From Strigops habroptila (Eukaryota; Chordata; Aves; Psittaciformes; Psittacidae), in the NCBI RefSeq assembly GCF_004027225.2, contig NC_046358.1, positions 614,911 through 678,910 of the forward strand: a stretch of DNA of 64,000 nucleotides, written 5' to 3'. The position numbers and the translations under genes are program-made. Positions 1 through 17,600 of this stretch are shown here, piece by piece. The first letter of the stretch is position 1; each line of letters begins with the position of its first letter. Under the pieces are notes generated by a model. That model searched no databases and was not told where the DNA came from. It saw only the letters and a program-made list of their open reading frames with translations.

Positions 1-455
1 TTTAATTTGTCTGAAATTATTTTAGGTTTTTTTCTCCAGTTTTCTTCAATTTTCTTTTTTCTTTAGTTTTCTTCAGTTTTTCTTCTGTTTCTTTTCTTCT
101 TTATTCTTATCTGCTCTTTAATTTTCTTCAATTTTCGTTAATCTTCATTAATTCTCTTTTCTTTAATTTTATTTTCTTTTGTTCTCTAGTGTTATCCTTT
201 CTTTTCTTTAATTTTCTTCAATTATATTTGTTTCTTTGTTTCTTCAATTTTCTTTTCATTAATTTTATTTTCTTCAGTCTTCATTTTCTTCAGTTTTATT
301 TTCTTTTCTTCTTCTTTTTCATCTTACCTTTTGTTTATTTTCCTTTTATTTTCTTTATGTTCCCTTACGTTCCTTGAAGTTTCTTCAATTTTCTTCAGTT
401 TGCTTTAATTTTTTTCAGTTTTCTTCAATTTTCTTCAGTTTTAATTTTCTTTTTG
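1..455. repeat. T-rich low-complexity block (TTTTCTTCAR-like decamers)
   Basis: Almost pure pyrimidine on the plus strand. Loosely periodic units of the form TTTTCTTCAA or TTTTCTTCAG recur, clearest at 370-440. It passes abruptly into the pentamer array near 460. The short open frames across it are Phe/Leu-rich and carry no gene signal. Confidence 0.85.
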
Positions 456-459
456 TTTC

Positions 460-2999
460 TTGATAATTATACTGTTGCACTATGTAACGTTACATTATGT
501 AACATTATATTATGCTGTGATACGTTGTTACATAACGTTTCTATATGGTACGTTATTATGTTACGCTACCTTCCATGACACTACGTTACGTTATTACATT
601 ACGTTACGTACATTATTACGTTACATTTTTACATTACATGATTTTACGTTATTACATTACCTAACATTTCACTACGTTATTACATTATGTTATATTAATT
701 TACGTTAGGTTACATTGAGTTACATTATGTCACATTACATTATTACATTACGTTACTTTACGTTATTATGTTATGTTATGTTATGCTATTTTACATTATT
801 ACATTGCCTAACGTTTCGCTATGTTAGGTTATTATGTTATGTTATGATATGTTACTTTACATTACATTATTCCGTTATGTTATGTTGCATTTGTATGTTA
901 CGTTACATCGATGCATTATGTTATGTTTGTTACATTATTACGTTACATTATGTTAGGTTATTATGTTAGGTTACGTTATTACATTATGTTGGTGTATAGA
1001 ATCATAGAATCATAGAATCGTAAGGGTTGGAAAGGACCTTAAGATCATCTAGTTCCAACCCCCCTGCCACGGGCAGGGACACCTTGCCCTAAACCATGTG
1101 GCCCAAGGCTCTGTCCAACCTGGCCTTGAACACCGCCAGGGATGGAGCATCCACAACCTCCCTGGGCAACCCATTCCAGTGCTTCACCACCCTCACTGTA
1201 AAGATCTTCTTCCTTATATCTAATCTAAACTTCCTCTGTTTAAGTTTGAACCCATTACCCCTTGTCCTACCACTACAGTCCCTAAGGAAGAGTCCCTCCC
1301 CAGCATCCTTGTAGATCCCCTTCAGATACTGGAGGTATGTTATCTTATTACGTCACATTATGCTACATTATTACATTATCTTACATTACGTTACATTATG
1401 TTACCTTACGTTACATAATAACGTTATCACCTTATGTTATTACGTTGCGTTACGTTACGTTATGCGATGTTACGTTATTACGTCACCTCACGTTTCTCTA
1501 CGTTGCGTTGTTACGTTACATTATGTTGCACTATGTTATTATGTTACATTACATTATGCTGCGTTACGTCAATTTATTATTTTATATTACATTACGTTAT
1601 TACATTATGTTATTACACTACGTTACGTTATTTTGTTATGTTGGTTTATGTTCGTTATCACATCATGCTACCTTACTTTGTTACATTACGTTATGGCAAT
1701 ACATTACGTTATGTTACGTTACGTTATTATGTTTACTTATGTTATTATGTTACGTTGGTTTACGTTACGATACAGTATGTTACATTATGCTACGTTTTGC
1801 TATGTTATTATGTTACGTATGTTGTTACGTTACATTACATTACGTTATTACTTTATTGCATCATTACGTTCCATTTCGTTACGTTATTACATTGTTATTA
1901 CATTACTTACATTATGCTATTACATAACCTAATGTTTTGTTAAGTGACGTTATTGCGTTACGTTATGTTTGTTACATCGTTACTTTACGTAATGTTATTA
2001 AGTCATGTTACATTAACTTAAATTATTACGTTAACCTACATTACATTACGGTACATTACATTTTGCTGCGTTATTACATTACATTACGTTATGTGATGTA
2101 TGTTATTATGTTACGTTACGTGACGTTACATTATTATTACGTTAGTTACGTTGTTACACTACATTATTACATTACTTGCATTACGTTACGTTATTACGTT
2201 ATGTTGTTATGTTACACAATTTTATTATGTAACCTACTGTTTTGCTACATCATCTTATTATGTTATGTTACATTGTGTTATGTGACATTGTTACGTTACG
2301 TTACTTTATTATGTTACATTACACTACATTACGTTATTACGTTACGTTACATTATTACATTATGTTGGTTTACGTTATGTTACATTATTACCTTATGTTA
2401 CATTACATTATCGTTACATTATTATGCTACCTTGTGCTCTTTTACGTTACTACGTTACCTGACGTTTCGCTACGTTACATTATTACGTTATGTTACATTG
2501 TGTCACGTTACATTATTATGTTACGTTATGTTGTATTAGTACGAGATGTTAACATACCCTACGTTACGTTTTATTATGTTACGTTATGTTGTGTTATTAC
2601 GTTACGTTATGTTACATCTTTATGTCACGTTGCATTAGTACGTTATGTGACGTTACGTTATGTTTTGTTACTATGTTACACTGTTACGTTATTATGGTAA
2701 GTTATGTAGTTACATCGTTTTGTTACGTGACCTTCTTACACTGTTACTTATGTTATTACACTGTTATGTCATTGTTATTGCATTATTACCTTACGTTAAC
2801 TTACGTTACATTATATTACATTACGTTATATTACATTACGTTACGTTGCTTTTTTACATTACGTTACGTTATGTTACGTCATCACGTTACTTTATGAAAT
2901 TATATTATTATGTTATTATGCTATCTTACATTACTACATTACATTTTGTTATTACATTATTCTGTTACTACCTTACGTTACGTTACAATAGGTTATGAT
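460..2999. repeat. Degenerate (TTACG)n / (TTACA)n / (TTATG)n satellite-like array
   Basis: About 2.2 kb (excluding the CR1 inside) of tandem pentamers TTACG, TTACA and TTATG, often with an extra TTA between units. Because the pentamer lacks a stop in every plus-strand frame while its complement contains TAA, long plus-strand frames appear with a 5-residue Leu-Arg-Tyr-Val-Thr period. These are by-products of the repeat, not genes. The array ends sharply near 3000, where ordinary sequence begins. Confidence 0.95.
996..1335 (-). mobile_element. CR1 LINE 3' fragment inserted in the pentamer array
   Basis: Reverse complement of a CR1 3' end. The ATTCTATGATTCTATG-type tail lies at 996-1020, followed by the end of ORF2 (frame read as [13 protein letters not shown], minus-strand element). 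It is 5'-truncated near 1335, and pentamer array flanks both sides. Confidence 0.93.
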
Positions 3000-3979
3000 G
3001 TTAGATTATAGGCGCATCCAGCTGCTCCTCAACTCCCCTTAAATTGGATTATTTTCTTCAGGACAAGGTGAACCCAACCAGAGCTGGCTTTAACCGCTTT
3101 TGGAGGGTCTCCTCACCCCCCTCACTAACCTCCTGCTGATCTAATTTTCACCTTCCCTTTAGCCTTCCAACACGCATTTGCTCCTCAAAATGCAACCCTT
3201 GTGTTCAGCTCCCCCTTTGGCTTCCCCTGTGTGAATCTCTGCATTGCATTGGCCTTATATTGACTGACCCAACGTGGGTGGAAATGTTCTCCTTATTGTA
3301 AATCTTCATGACAGGAATCACGTAAGAAATACTTAAACCCACCCCCAAGGGAGCTGGGAAAGCAGCCGGTGGCGCTGGGAACAAAGCCCGGAGCAAAGGG
3401 ATGCTCAAACCCAACCCGGAGGCCTTGGGAAATGTGCTTTGAGTCACCAACTCTGTTAATAAGTGTGTTTTAATGAGCAGCATTTGAGGCACCTGGGGAA
3501 GATGATGGAGGGGAAGAGAGCCCCAATTTGAGCTCTCCCAATGCTCTCACCGTTGCCCTCCCCTGTAATTCAACTGAAAGAGTCATTTAATTTAATGTCC
3601 TCAGGGAGGGGAGAGGCTGCACTCTGCTGAGGAGGGGTTCAGCTATAAAACACACCAGCAAAATGTGTCTGCCTGTCCTTGTGCACCTGGATGGGACAGC
3701 AAGAGCTTGTTGCAGCCACCACTGCATCAGCTGAAGCATCAGAGGGCTGTAGGATCTGCAGGGCCAGCCTGGCTGGTTTTCCTCTAGGATTTCCCTGGGG
3801 AAATGGGGGCCAATTCCTTCAAATCTGGGGTATTTTGGGGCTAAATGGCCTCCTTAGTTGCACCATGATTGCCATGAAGCCAAGGGCTGGGTAATTGGGT
3901 GGATAATATTCCCTAAGCCCCTTAAGAGAAGGCTCTAGGGAGACCTTAGAGCAGCTTCCAGTGCCTAAAGGGGCCTCGC
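3000..3979. other. Intergenic sequence downstream of RAD51
   Basis: Ordinary single-copy-looking sequence with no splice-bounded coding exon that I can recognise. In human the next gene beyond RAD51 is RMDN3; I see no RMDN3 exon here. Confidence 0.5.
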
Positions 3980-4290
3980 CACGTTCACAGGAAGAGCTTC
4001 TGCCTCAGAGCTCATCTCAGTCTCCCCTCTGGCAGGTTAAAGCCATTCCCCTTGTCCTGTCCCTCCAGGCCCTTGTCCAAAGCCCCTCTCCAGGTTTCCT
4101 GGAGCCCCTTTAGGCCCTGGAGCTGCTCTAAGGTGTCCCCTTCAGGAGCCTTCTCTTCTCCAGGCTGCCCCAGCCCAGCTCTCTCAGCCTGGCTCCAGAG
4201 CAGAGCTGCTCCAGCCCTCGCAGCAGCTCCGGGGCCTCCTCTGGCCTCGCTCAGGACACTCACAGCGCTGCTGCTCTGTGCAGCCCAGCT
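3980..4290 (-). mobile_element. CR1 LINE fragment
   Basis: Complement of CR1 ORF2 C-terminal and 3' region. It shares the tract around 4020-4230 with the CR1 copies at 37628-38034 and 38205-38345. It lies just beyond the predicted RAD51 polyadenylation region and lacks the ATTCTATG tail. Confidence 0.85.
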
Positions 4291-4429
4291 CAAGGCAGAG
4301 ATAATGTTTTGTTACCATCATGCAGAACAAAACAAATCCAGACCGAGACTCATTGAAGATTTGGGCATCTTCTTCCTACTCAGAGATTAAAAAAATGCCT
4401 CTGAACTAACACGACACCTGTGATACTGT

Positions 4430-5081
4430 CAATGGTTTCATGGTCCTTTTTATTAAAAGCAGATTTCCACAGAGAATTAATGAAATACAAAAATATATAC
4501 AATAGAAACATAAGTGAACAGCTCCCAAACCCAGCACGTTGCAGCATCCTGAACAAAATTAACAAAGAGTAGGGATGTGATCATCACCAGTCCCAGCAAG
4601 AGCCTCCCATTCTTACTGTGGAAAACCATCCCGCTTTATTTGATAAGGAAAGCAATCCATAAAGTATTTTAAGTCACCACTTTTCTCATTTGACAAACCC
4701 ACCAATGCTACTTCAAATTCACCAAGTCATAAACTATGGCCACGTACTCTTAGACTTTACTGTGCTATGTCCTCTGGGAGGCTCCAGCTGGAGCAACAGC
4801 CATGAGGAACATACAAGGGCTGTGGTCCTCTGAATGTGTTCTCAGGAAACCACTTTAATAAACACAAGACAAAAGCCCAAGAGGGTAGAATTCCTCCAAG
4901 CAACACCTCCAGATGTGCCTCAGAGAGTACTTGCTGTGGACTCCTGTGCTGAAGTACAACAGGTCCCTCTGCCAGCCTTTGCCCAGCAGCAGCACAGGGA
5001 AAGCATCTGTAAGGTGCCACAAAGAAAGGAGCCTTTTACAGACACCTGGCCATGGGTTACAGGGGGAAGGAAATGAGACCT
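4430..5081 (-). other. RAD51: Probable RAD51 3' UTR
   Basis: Follows the RAD51 stop codon on the minus strand. Candidate AATAAA signals on the minus strand lie near 4449 and 4633 (seen as TTTATT on plus). The exact cleavage site is inferred. Confidence 0.55.
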
Positions 5082-11602
<6,521 letters not shown>

Positions 11603-11980
11603 GGCCCCGAGCACTCAGTCCAGCCCCACTAGGAGGGACCACACCACTCTGTGAGGCAATGAACACTGTTCAAACAAGGTGTACGTGCAAAGTGCTACAA
11701 AACATGTTAACAGGTTATCCAAAATAGCAGGTGATGCTTTTGTCCACTCCCGTATCTCTTAGCTCGCGGTGTGAGAGCTGTAAGAAATCTCTTTTGTGTC
11801 TTTCCTACGTAGTATTAAACATTATTACTGAAACCCCCAAACAACTCTTGTATTACCTGTTCAAGAATAATAAGAGCTTTAACAGAGAGCTCTGCAGTCT
11901 TTAGAATATAATAAAATTAATTTGCTATTAACAGTACCTTATTTTGTCAAGAAGTAATGTGGTCATTGATTGAAGACCAT

Positions 11981-12262
11981 GGAATTCTAGAGTGGTTTGG
12001 GTTGAGGGGACTTGAAAGCTCCTCCAGCTCCAACCCCCTGCCACAGGCAGGGACACCTTCCACTAGAGCAGGTTGCTCCAAGCCCCTGTGTCCAACCTGG
12101 CCTTGAACACTGCCAGGGATGGGGCAGCCACAGCTTCTCTGGGCACCCTGTGCCAGCGCCTCAGCACCCTCACAGGGAAGAGCTTCTGCCTCAGAGCTCA
12201 TCTCAATCTCCCCTCTGGCAGGTTAAAGCCATTCCCCTTGGCCTGTCCCTACATCCCTTGTC
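11981..12262 (-). mobile_element. CR1 LINE 3' fragment next to the RAD51 CpG island
   Basis: Complement of a CR1 3' end extending into ORF2. It stops at about 12262, directly where the GC-rich promoter sequence begins. It lies in RAD51 intron 1. Confidence 0.88.
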
Positions 12263-12269
12263 CAAAGGA

Positions 12270-12830
12270 CTCCCAGCAGCCCCTCCAGGCCCCGCCGCCC
12301 GCCGGCAGTGCAGCACCGGCAGTGCCCGTCCCGCTGCCGGTCACCCCATACCCCGAGGCCGCCACCCCGGGCAGCCGCGCCAGGCTCTCAGCACCCGCCT
12401 GCAGGCCCTTGCTCCTCCTCCCGCCGCTCCCGCCCCGCTCCTCGTTCCCATTTCCCCTCAGAATCCCGCGCCGCGCTCCCCAGGCCGCCCAGGCCTCCCT
12501 CGGCCGCCCCCCCGGCCCGGCTGCTCCCGCCCGCGGCTCACACCAGGAAGGGCGGCGGAGGGGATGGAGAGGCCGAGGCTGGAGCGGCGGGGAAGGGGAG
12601 GGGAGCACGGGCCGCGCTCACCCGCGGGGCCGGGGCAGCTCCGGCCGTTGTGGTCGCAGCCGCCGCCGCTGCCGGTTCGGAGGAGCCCGCCACGGCGTCA
12701 CGTGACGGCGCGCACACGCAAAGCCCCGCCCCTCCCGGCGGCGCCTTAAAGGGGCCGCAGCCCTCCAGCTGCGTTGGGAGCGGGCACGCTGCCGGTGCGG
12801 GTCACCGTGCGTGGATTGGGGTCCTGGGAG
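12270..12830 (-). promoter_or_regulatory. RAD51: RAD51 CpG-island promoter and probable noncoding exon 1
   Basis: Dense CpG, GC-rich stretch. On the minus strand a good splice donor (GCGG then GTGAGC) ends a candidate noncoding exon at 12622, which would join the coding exon with the start at 11602. A perfect palindrome GTCACGTGAC (E-box core CACGTG) lies at 12697-12706. No TATA box is obvious. Transcription start is inferred. Confidence 0.65.
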
Positions 12831-12861
12831 CGGCACGGGTGATGGAATGGGGGTAACAGCT

Positions 12862-12897
12862 GGGAGAGGAGGAGGAGGACGAGGAAGAGGAGGAGGG
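12862..12897. repeat. GGA-rich purine microsatellite
   Basis: Imperfect (GGA)n/(GAG)n run upstream of the RAD51 promoter. Confidence 0.8.
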
Positions 12898-12899
12898 TT

Positions 12900-13640
12900 G
12901 TTCCCTTGGTGTGTTCCCATGAGCATGATGCTCCCCATGCCCATTCTCATCACAACTTGGCTCGCCAAATAATCCAGGTTTTGTAAATATGTTATCTCTG
13001 TTAACAGTAACGCATCAGGTCTTATCGATGCCACATGTTGTGATCTTTAAGTCCTAATCCCCCGAGAGATGTTTAAATAAGAATGTCAAGTACAAATATA
13101 AATTAAATCTAAGACCGGGACTGCTTCCTTTCTTCTTTATCCCCTTTTCTCCTGCAAGAACCGGGCTTGGCTTTGCTTTGTTTCACCTGCTCCTCCTTTG
13201 AGTCAATCAACTCGACCAAAACCTCACCTCAGTCTTCACCGTTATCAGTTCCTTTGGCCTGTAAAGGTGCTGAAAGAAAACGAAACCAGACAGACAGCAA
13301 AGCCCAAATGGACCGTGCTCACGACGCGCTGCTGCAGCACCCTCTCCTGGTTACAACGGCCTTAGGAAATGAAAAATTCCAGGTAGAATTCGCGTTATTT
13401 GCAACTTAAGCATTACTTTTCTAATTAAAAAATAAAGAAAATTCATTTGCAAAAGCCAGGACATAGGTAAGTCAACACTAGGAAAGGATATGGAAACAAA
13501 ACCAAACCCCCAAACCCTAAATCAAATCAAAAACCAAGTGAATAATATGATAAGTCCTCCCGAATAGCCAACACAACTATTGCATGAGGAATAGGCAAAT
13601 TTTCAGTCACAGGTTTAAATGGAGCAGCCACTAATCACAA
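12900..13640. other. Intergenic gap between KNL1 3' end and RAD51 promoter
   Basis: Short AT-rich spacer. No coding exon seen. The two genes run in tandem with under about 1 kb between the predicted KNL1 poly(A) region and the RAD51 promoter. Confidence 0.5.
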
Positions 13641-14668
13641 GGATGAGCAATAATTCAAATGTTTAATGAACTTCCACCTTCCAAACGGAAGGAAAATCTG
13701 TAAGAAGGCAACAACAGATAAACACGAACACACGAGAACATATTTTACAGACACAAAGATTGGCTCCTGCCTCCAGAAGGGAAAGCTGAGAACTGGAGGC
13801 ACTTCTACACAATACACTCCCTTGGGGTTAGATCCATTCCTACACAATATACAGAATATATACAGCAGCACTGGAGGCTGCACATGGTGTTAGAACCACC
13901 TGAACTTAAACAGCTCCATCTCCTCACTAAAACTAACACATTCCAAACTCAGACAACGTACTGGAACCCACAGAGACTGTGCTGGACAAAGAGAATGTCA
14001 GAACAAGCGTCCAAGGTGCAGATGGACCCCAGTGGCTTCCAGTCTGTTGCACCACCAAGTCCATGGTCAAGCCTAAGGGTCTTTAGTCTTCATGCCAAGA
14101 GTGTTTCTGCCTTTGGCCACCTGGTTAGTTATTACAGGTATCTGTTAATCAGAAGCAGGACTGTAGTTGCTGTCTTTTGGGAGGGGATCCAGGGAATGAA
14201 TAGAAGTCAAACGTGATGGGCTCTCTTGAAACGTTACACCAGAGTAAAGAATGATAATGGTAATTCCAGTCATGTTAATTTAGCAAATACTCATAATTGG
14301 TTTAAACAAGTGCTTTGTAAATCAACCCAGAACAAAACTAACATCCTATGTCAGGAGAACATCCATACTGGGACGGACTATACACGGAGGCCAAGGCCAC
14401 TGGTAACTGAAAGAAGGTAAAAGGCAGATAGGAATTTCTTATGTCTTTGATAAACCCAATCTCCTCTTTAGAGTCCTCTGCTTTGATAAAACTTGTGCCC
14501 TACACCAAGCACCCTGGATATCAACCCATTAATAGACAAGAGTAGTAAAGAGCTGAATAGCTAAAGGTAAAGCACTCCTGTTCTGGGGAGAGACAGCTTG
14601 AACTCCCAACACTGAAATCAAAGAATATGCAGTCTGACTTCCTCAGTCCTGCCAGTGGATCCAGGGAA
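13640..14668 (-). other. KNL1: Probable KNL1 3' UTR
   Basis: Follows the KNL1 stop at 14669-14671. A minus-strand ATTAAA (TTTAAT on plus, near 13658) is the best poly(A) signal candidate. Endpoint is inferred. Confidence 0.45.
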
Positions 14669-17600
14669 TCATCTGGGGTCCTGGAGCAAGCTCTGGTGAA
14701 TGGAGCTGACTATCCTCCGCAGATAGTGGTAACCAACTGGTACCTTGGAGACAACAGCAGAAATCTCCTCCTCCCTGGGAAAGACAAGAATACCACACGT
14801 GTTTGAGAGGACACGGAGCGTTTAATCCCCTTCCCCTTTGACACTGAAGTCATGTGGGGTGGCTCCTTCTATGCGACTCACCCAATATTCCCAACTTGGT
14901 TTTGGAAAGTAAAAGGCAGTGGAGCAGAGGGGTAGGTGGCAGACAGAGACAGGGTCAACCCAAACTTGGCAAAAACTTTTGAAGCAGAGAACAAAAGCTT
15001 CACCCTGCAAAAAGAAATACAAAGATCAGGATGACATACTCAAGTGTGCTTCTACTGTCTTTGAATTAGGTTCCAGAAGCGAAAACAGATGTTGTAACTG
15101 ATGCAACAAGCTCAATGGCTTCTAAAGAGTTCCGGAACAGACCAACAGTAACTTCATAAATAAGGTTAAAAGAACCTTTCCACTCTAATACTATCAGCAC
15201 TGAGTTAGCACACAACTAACCTCACAGAAAAGGTTGATACACACATCATTCATAGAACCTTTCAGAAATGATGAGAGAATATACAGTTATAATAGCAAAT
15301 ATGTTTTCTAGTTAACATAAACCATTCCCAGGTAGCTAAAGTTTCCTGCAGTTTGCAGTAGGACTGATTTACCTCCAATTCCATGATTGTGAGATGTTTT
15401 CATGAATCCAACCCATTTAAATCAGGCCAGATTTCTGCCTAGCACAGTCCTCCTGTCTGTGACAACGTGCAGGAAGGCCAGAGTTGAAGTTTACTGTGAA
15501 TATGAGTAAGACCATGGCCAAGGACAGTGCCCAGGGAGCAGATGCTTTGGGATAAACTACCACAAGCAGAATACAGGTCTTTCCCAGGTACATCTCCCAC
15601 AGTTTGCAACTCCCTGGGCACAGGCTGCCCTGGTATCTGTTTTTTGACTTAACTAAGAGCTTTAACAAGGTTTGTGGCATGTAGAACACTGCTCTTGCAA
15701 AGGGTACCACACAATTAAGATATGGGATGAAGAATAAGATTAGCACTAAGGCATGCAGAGCACGGCTAACAGGGCACTTCCTACTTAACGATATACACCA
15801 GTAGTAGAAGCTGAAGTAGTGTTTATGTTGTTCCACTGGGACATGCCACAGAATTGGGAAGTAGTACAAGAAAATCAAGACTAAAGAACATCAACTTCAG
15901 TTTAGGTGCAGCTATCCTCCAATGGCTGATTCTGCTTAGCTAAAGCAAATAGAAGATTGAAAGAAGCAAAGCACTAAGGCACAGGTAAACTCGTGGCTCT
16001 GGTTCCTTTGAATTGCTATACTCTGGCCTAGAGATTTACATGATAGAGCCAAGTCAAACAGGGAAATGGCAAGGAAGGAGAGGTTACATGATAGTAAGGA
16101 AGTGGCTGAATCCAAGAACAGCTTCATTTCCATGCATTTGGATATTATACTGTGGTTGTATTAAAACAAATTAAATGGTTGTTAAAAACAGTTGCATAAA
16201 ATCTCAACTTCAAGAAAACCCATTGAGAATATTTTGGTGTTTTGTTTAGAAACAGTCTAGAAACACTCTCTGAAGGACTGGCATGAACTGCACCTGAAGT
16301 TACTCACCTTGTGTCATTGATCTCTGTCTTCAGAAGATTGAACTTTCCACCCCATCTCTCCAGAAAGTCCATCTCCTCTCCCAAGATCTTGCAGCGATTC
16401 ACCACCAAAGAGATGTCATGAAGAGCCTAAGTAGGCAACCAGAAAAGCAATCACATTGCACTCAGGCTGGTGGACTGTGTGACACTTAAACATGGTTTAT
16501 CCTAGAAAGCATACACCAAGAAAGTAGTTTAACTGCTCTCTCAGTCTGGATGGGAAGGTGAAATGCTACAAGCGTAACAAATACATGTTCTTTGCCTTAA
16601 GTTTCCCCCTTCAGCTTTGCCAACAGAGGTTTGGCTTGGCAATTCCAACCTTCGTTCTTTAGGAAGCAGAATGGCATTCAGCTCAATTCTTTAACTTCTA
16701 CTAGCAGGAAAAAAGGATTTTAAGAAGTCACCAAGACAGGCAGGCATTACTGCAGCAAACAAGGAAGAAACCACAGCCTTTAGGGCCTTCACAGGTACTT
16801 CCCCTCGTATTTCATGAACCAGATTTTGATTTGCATGGATGAAGCATTCATGAAGAGGTTTTGGTTCTCAGTATCAGCCCTATTGTCTGTGACAGGAAGG
16901 AGTTAATGTTTTTCCAGTCTTACTGGAAAATTCCTTTGCAGGAACATTACCTGGGGCAGGTAGTACAGTGTGGGACACTTCTCCTGCCAGCAGCCCCGAC
17001 TTTCGATGAACTGGAAGATGAGTCTTTGGACTAGACATGAGGAGGGTGGTGCTTTTTCCTCTGTGAAAAACACGTTGGCAGAGATCTTTTAAAAGCCATG
17101 TAGTAATGCATGAGCAGATACACCAGAGTCAGAGATGATGAGGGCAGCTACATTCAAACTACTCAAAAGAATCTTACCATCCAAGAAGGATTCAAAGTTC
17201 AGGCTAACTATCTTTCTGGAAGGATCTTCACCAAAAACATCACCATCTGAGAAGGAAAGGATAAGACCCAAACAGCAGTCATTTCCATGCTTAGTTCTGG
17301 AGTTACAGCCCTTCCTCTACAGAAACAGCCATTCATTCTATGCTTTTTTGAATTCCCATAAAAAGCATTGATAAACATATTCAAAGCCATCCCCCTTAGC
17401 TTACACACTCCTGCTGTAGTATGCTTTCTCTTTCCTTTTAACAGATCTTCTCAAATACAGAAACTTGAGCTTTCTGTGTAACTATTGAACCTTTACAATT
17501 TGTAAGACTGAAGCCTATCAATGTTGGGACTTACCTATTGGGGGTCCAAACACCACTGTGAGTTCAATAGAATCATAAAGAAAACTAAAGACTGCCTGTT

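Noticed and set aside
460-2998. Many plus-strand open frames of 70-200 codons rich in Tyr, Leu, Val and Thr
   Set aside because: They follow from a stop-free pentamer repeat, with a 5-residue period in every frame.
3000-4430. RMDN3 exons expected beyond RAD51 from human gene order
   Set aside because: No matching exon found; the gene may lie outside the window.
12012-13034. Long overlapping frames of 120-245 codons on both strands near the RAD51 promoter
   Set aside because: CpG-island composition plus CR1; Pro/Ala/Arg-rich with no conserved motif.
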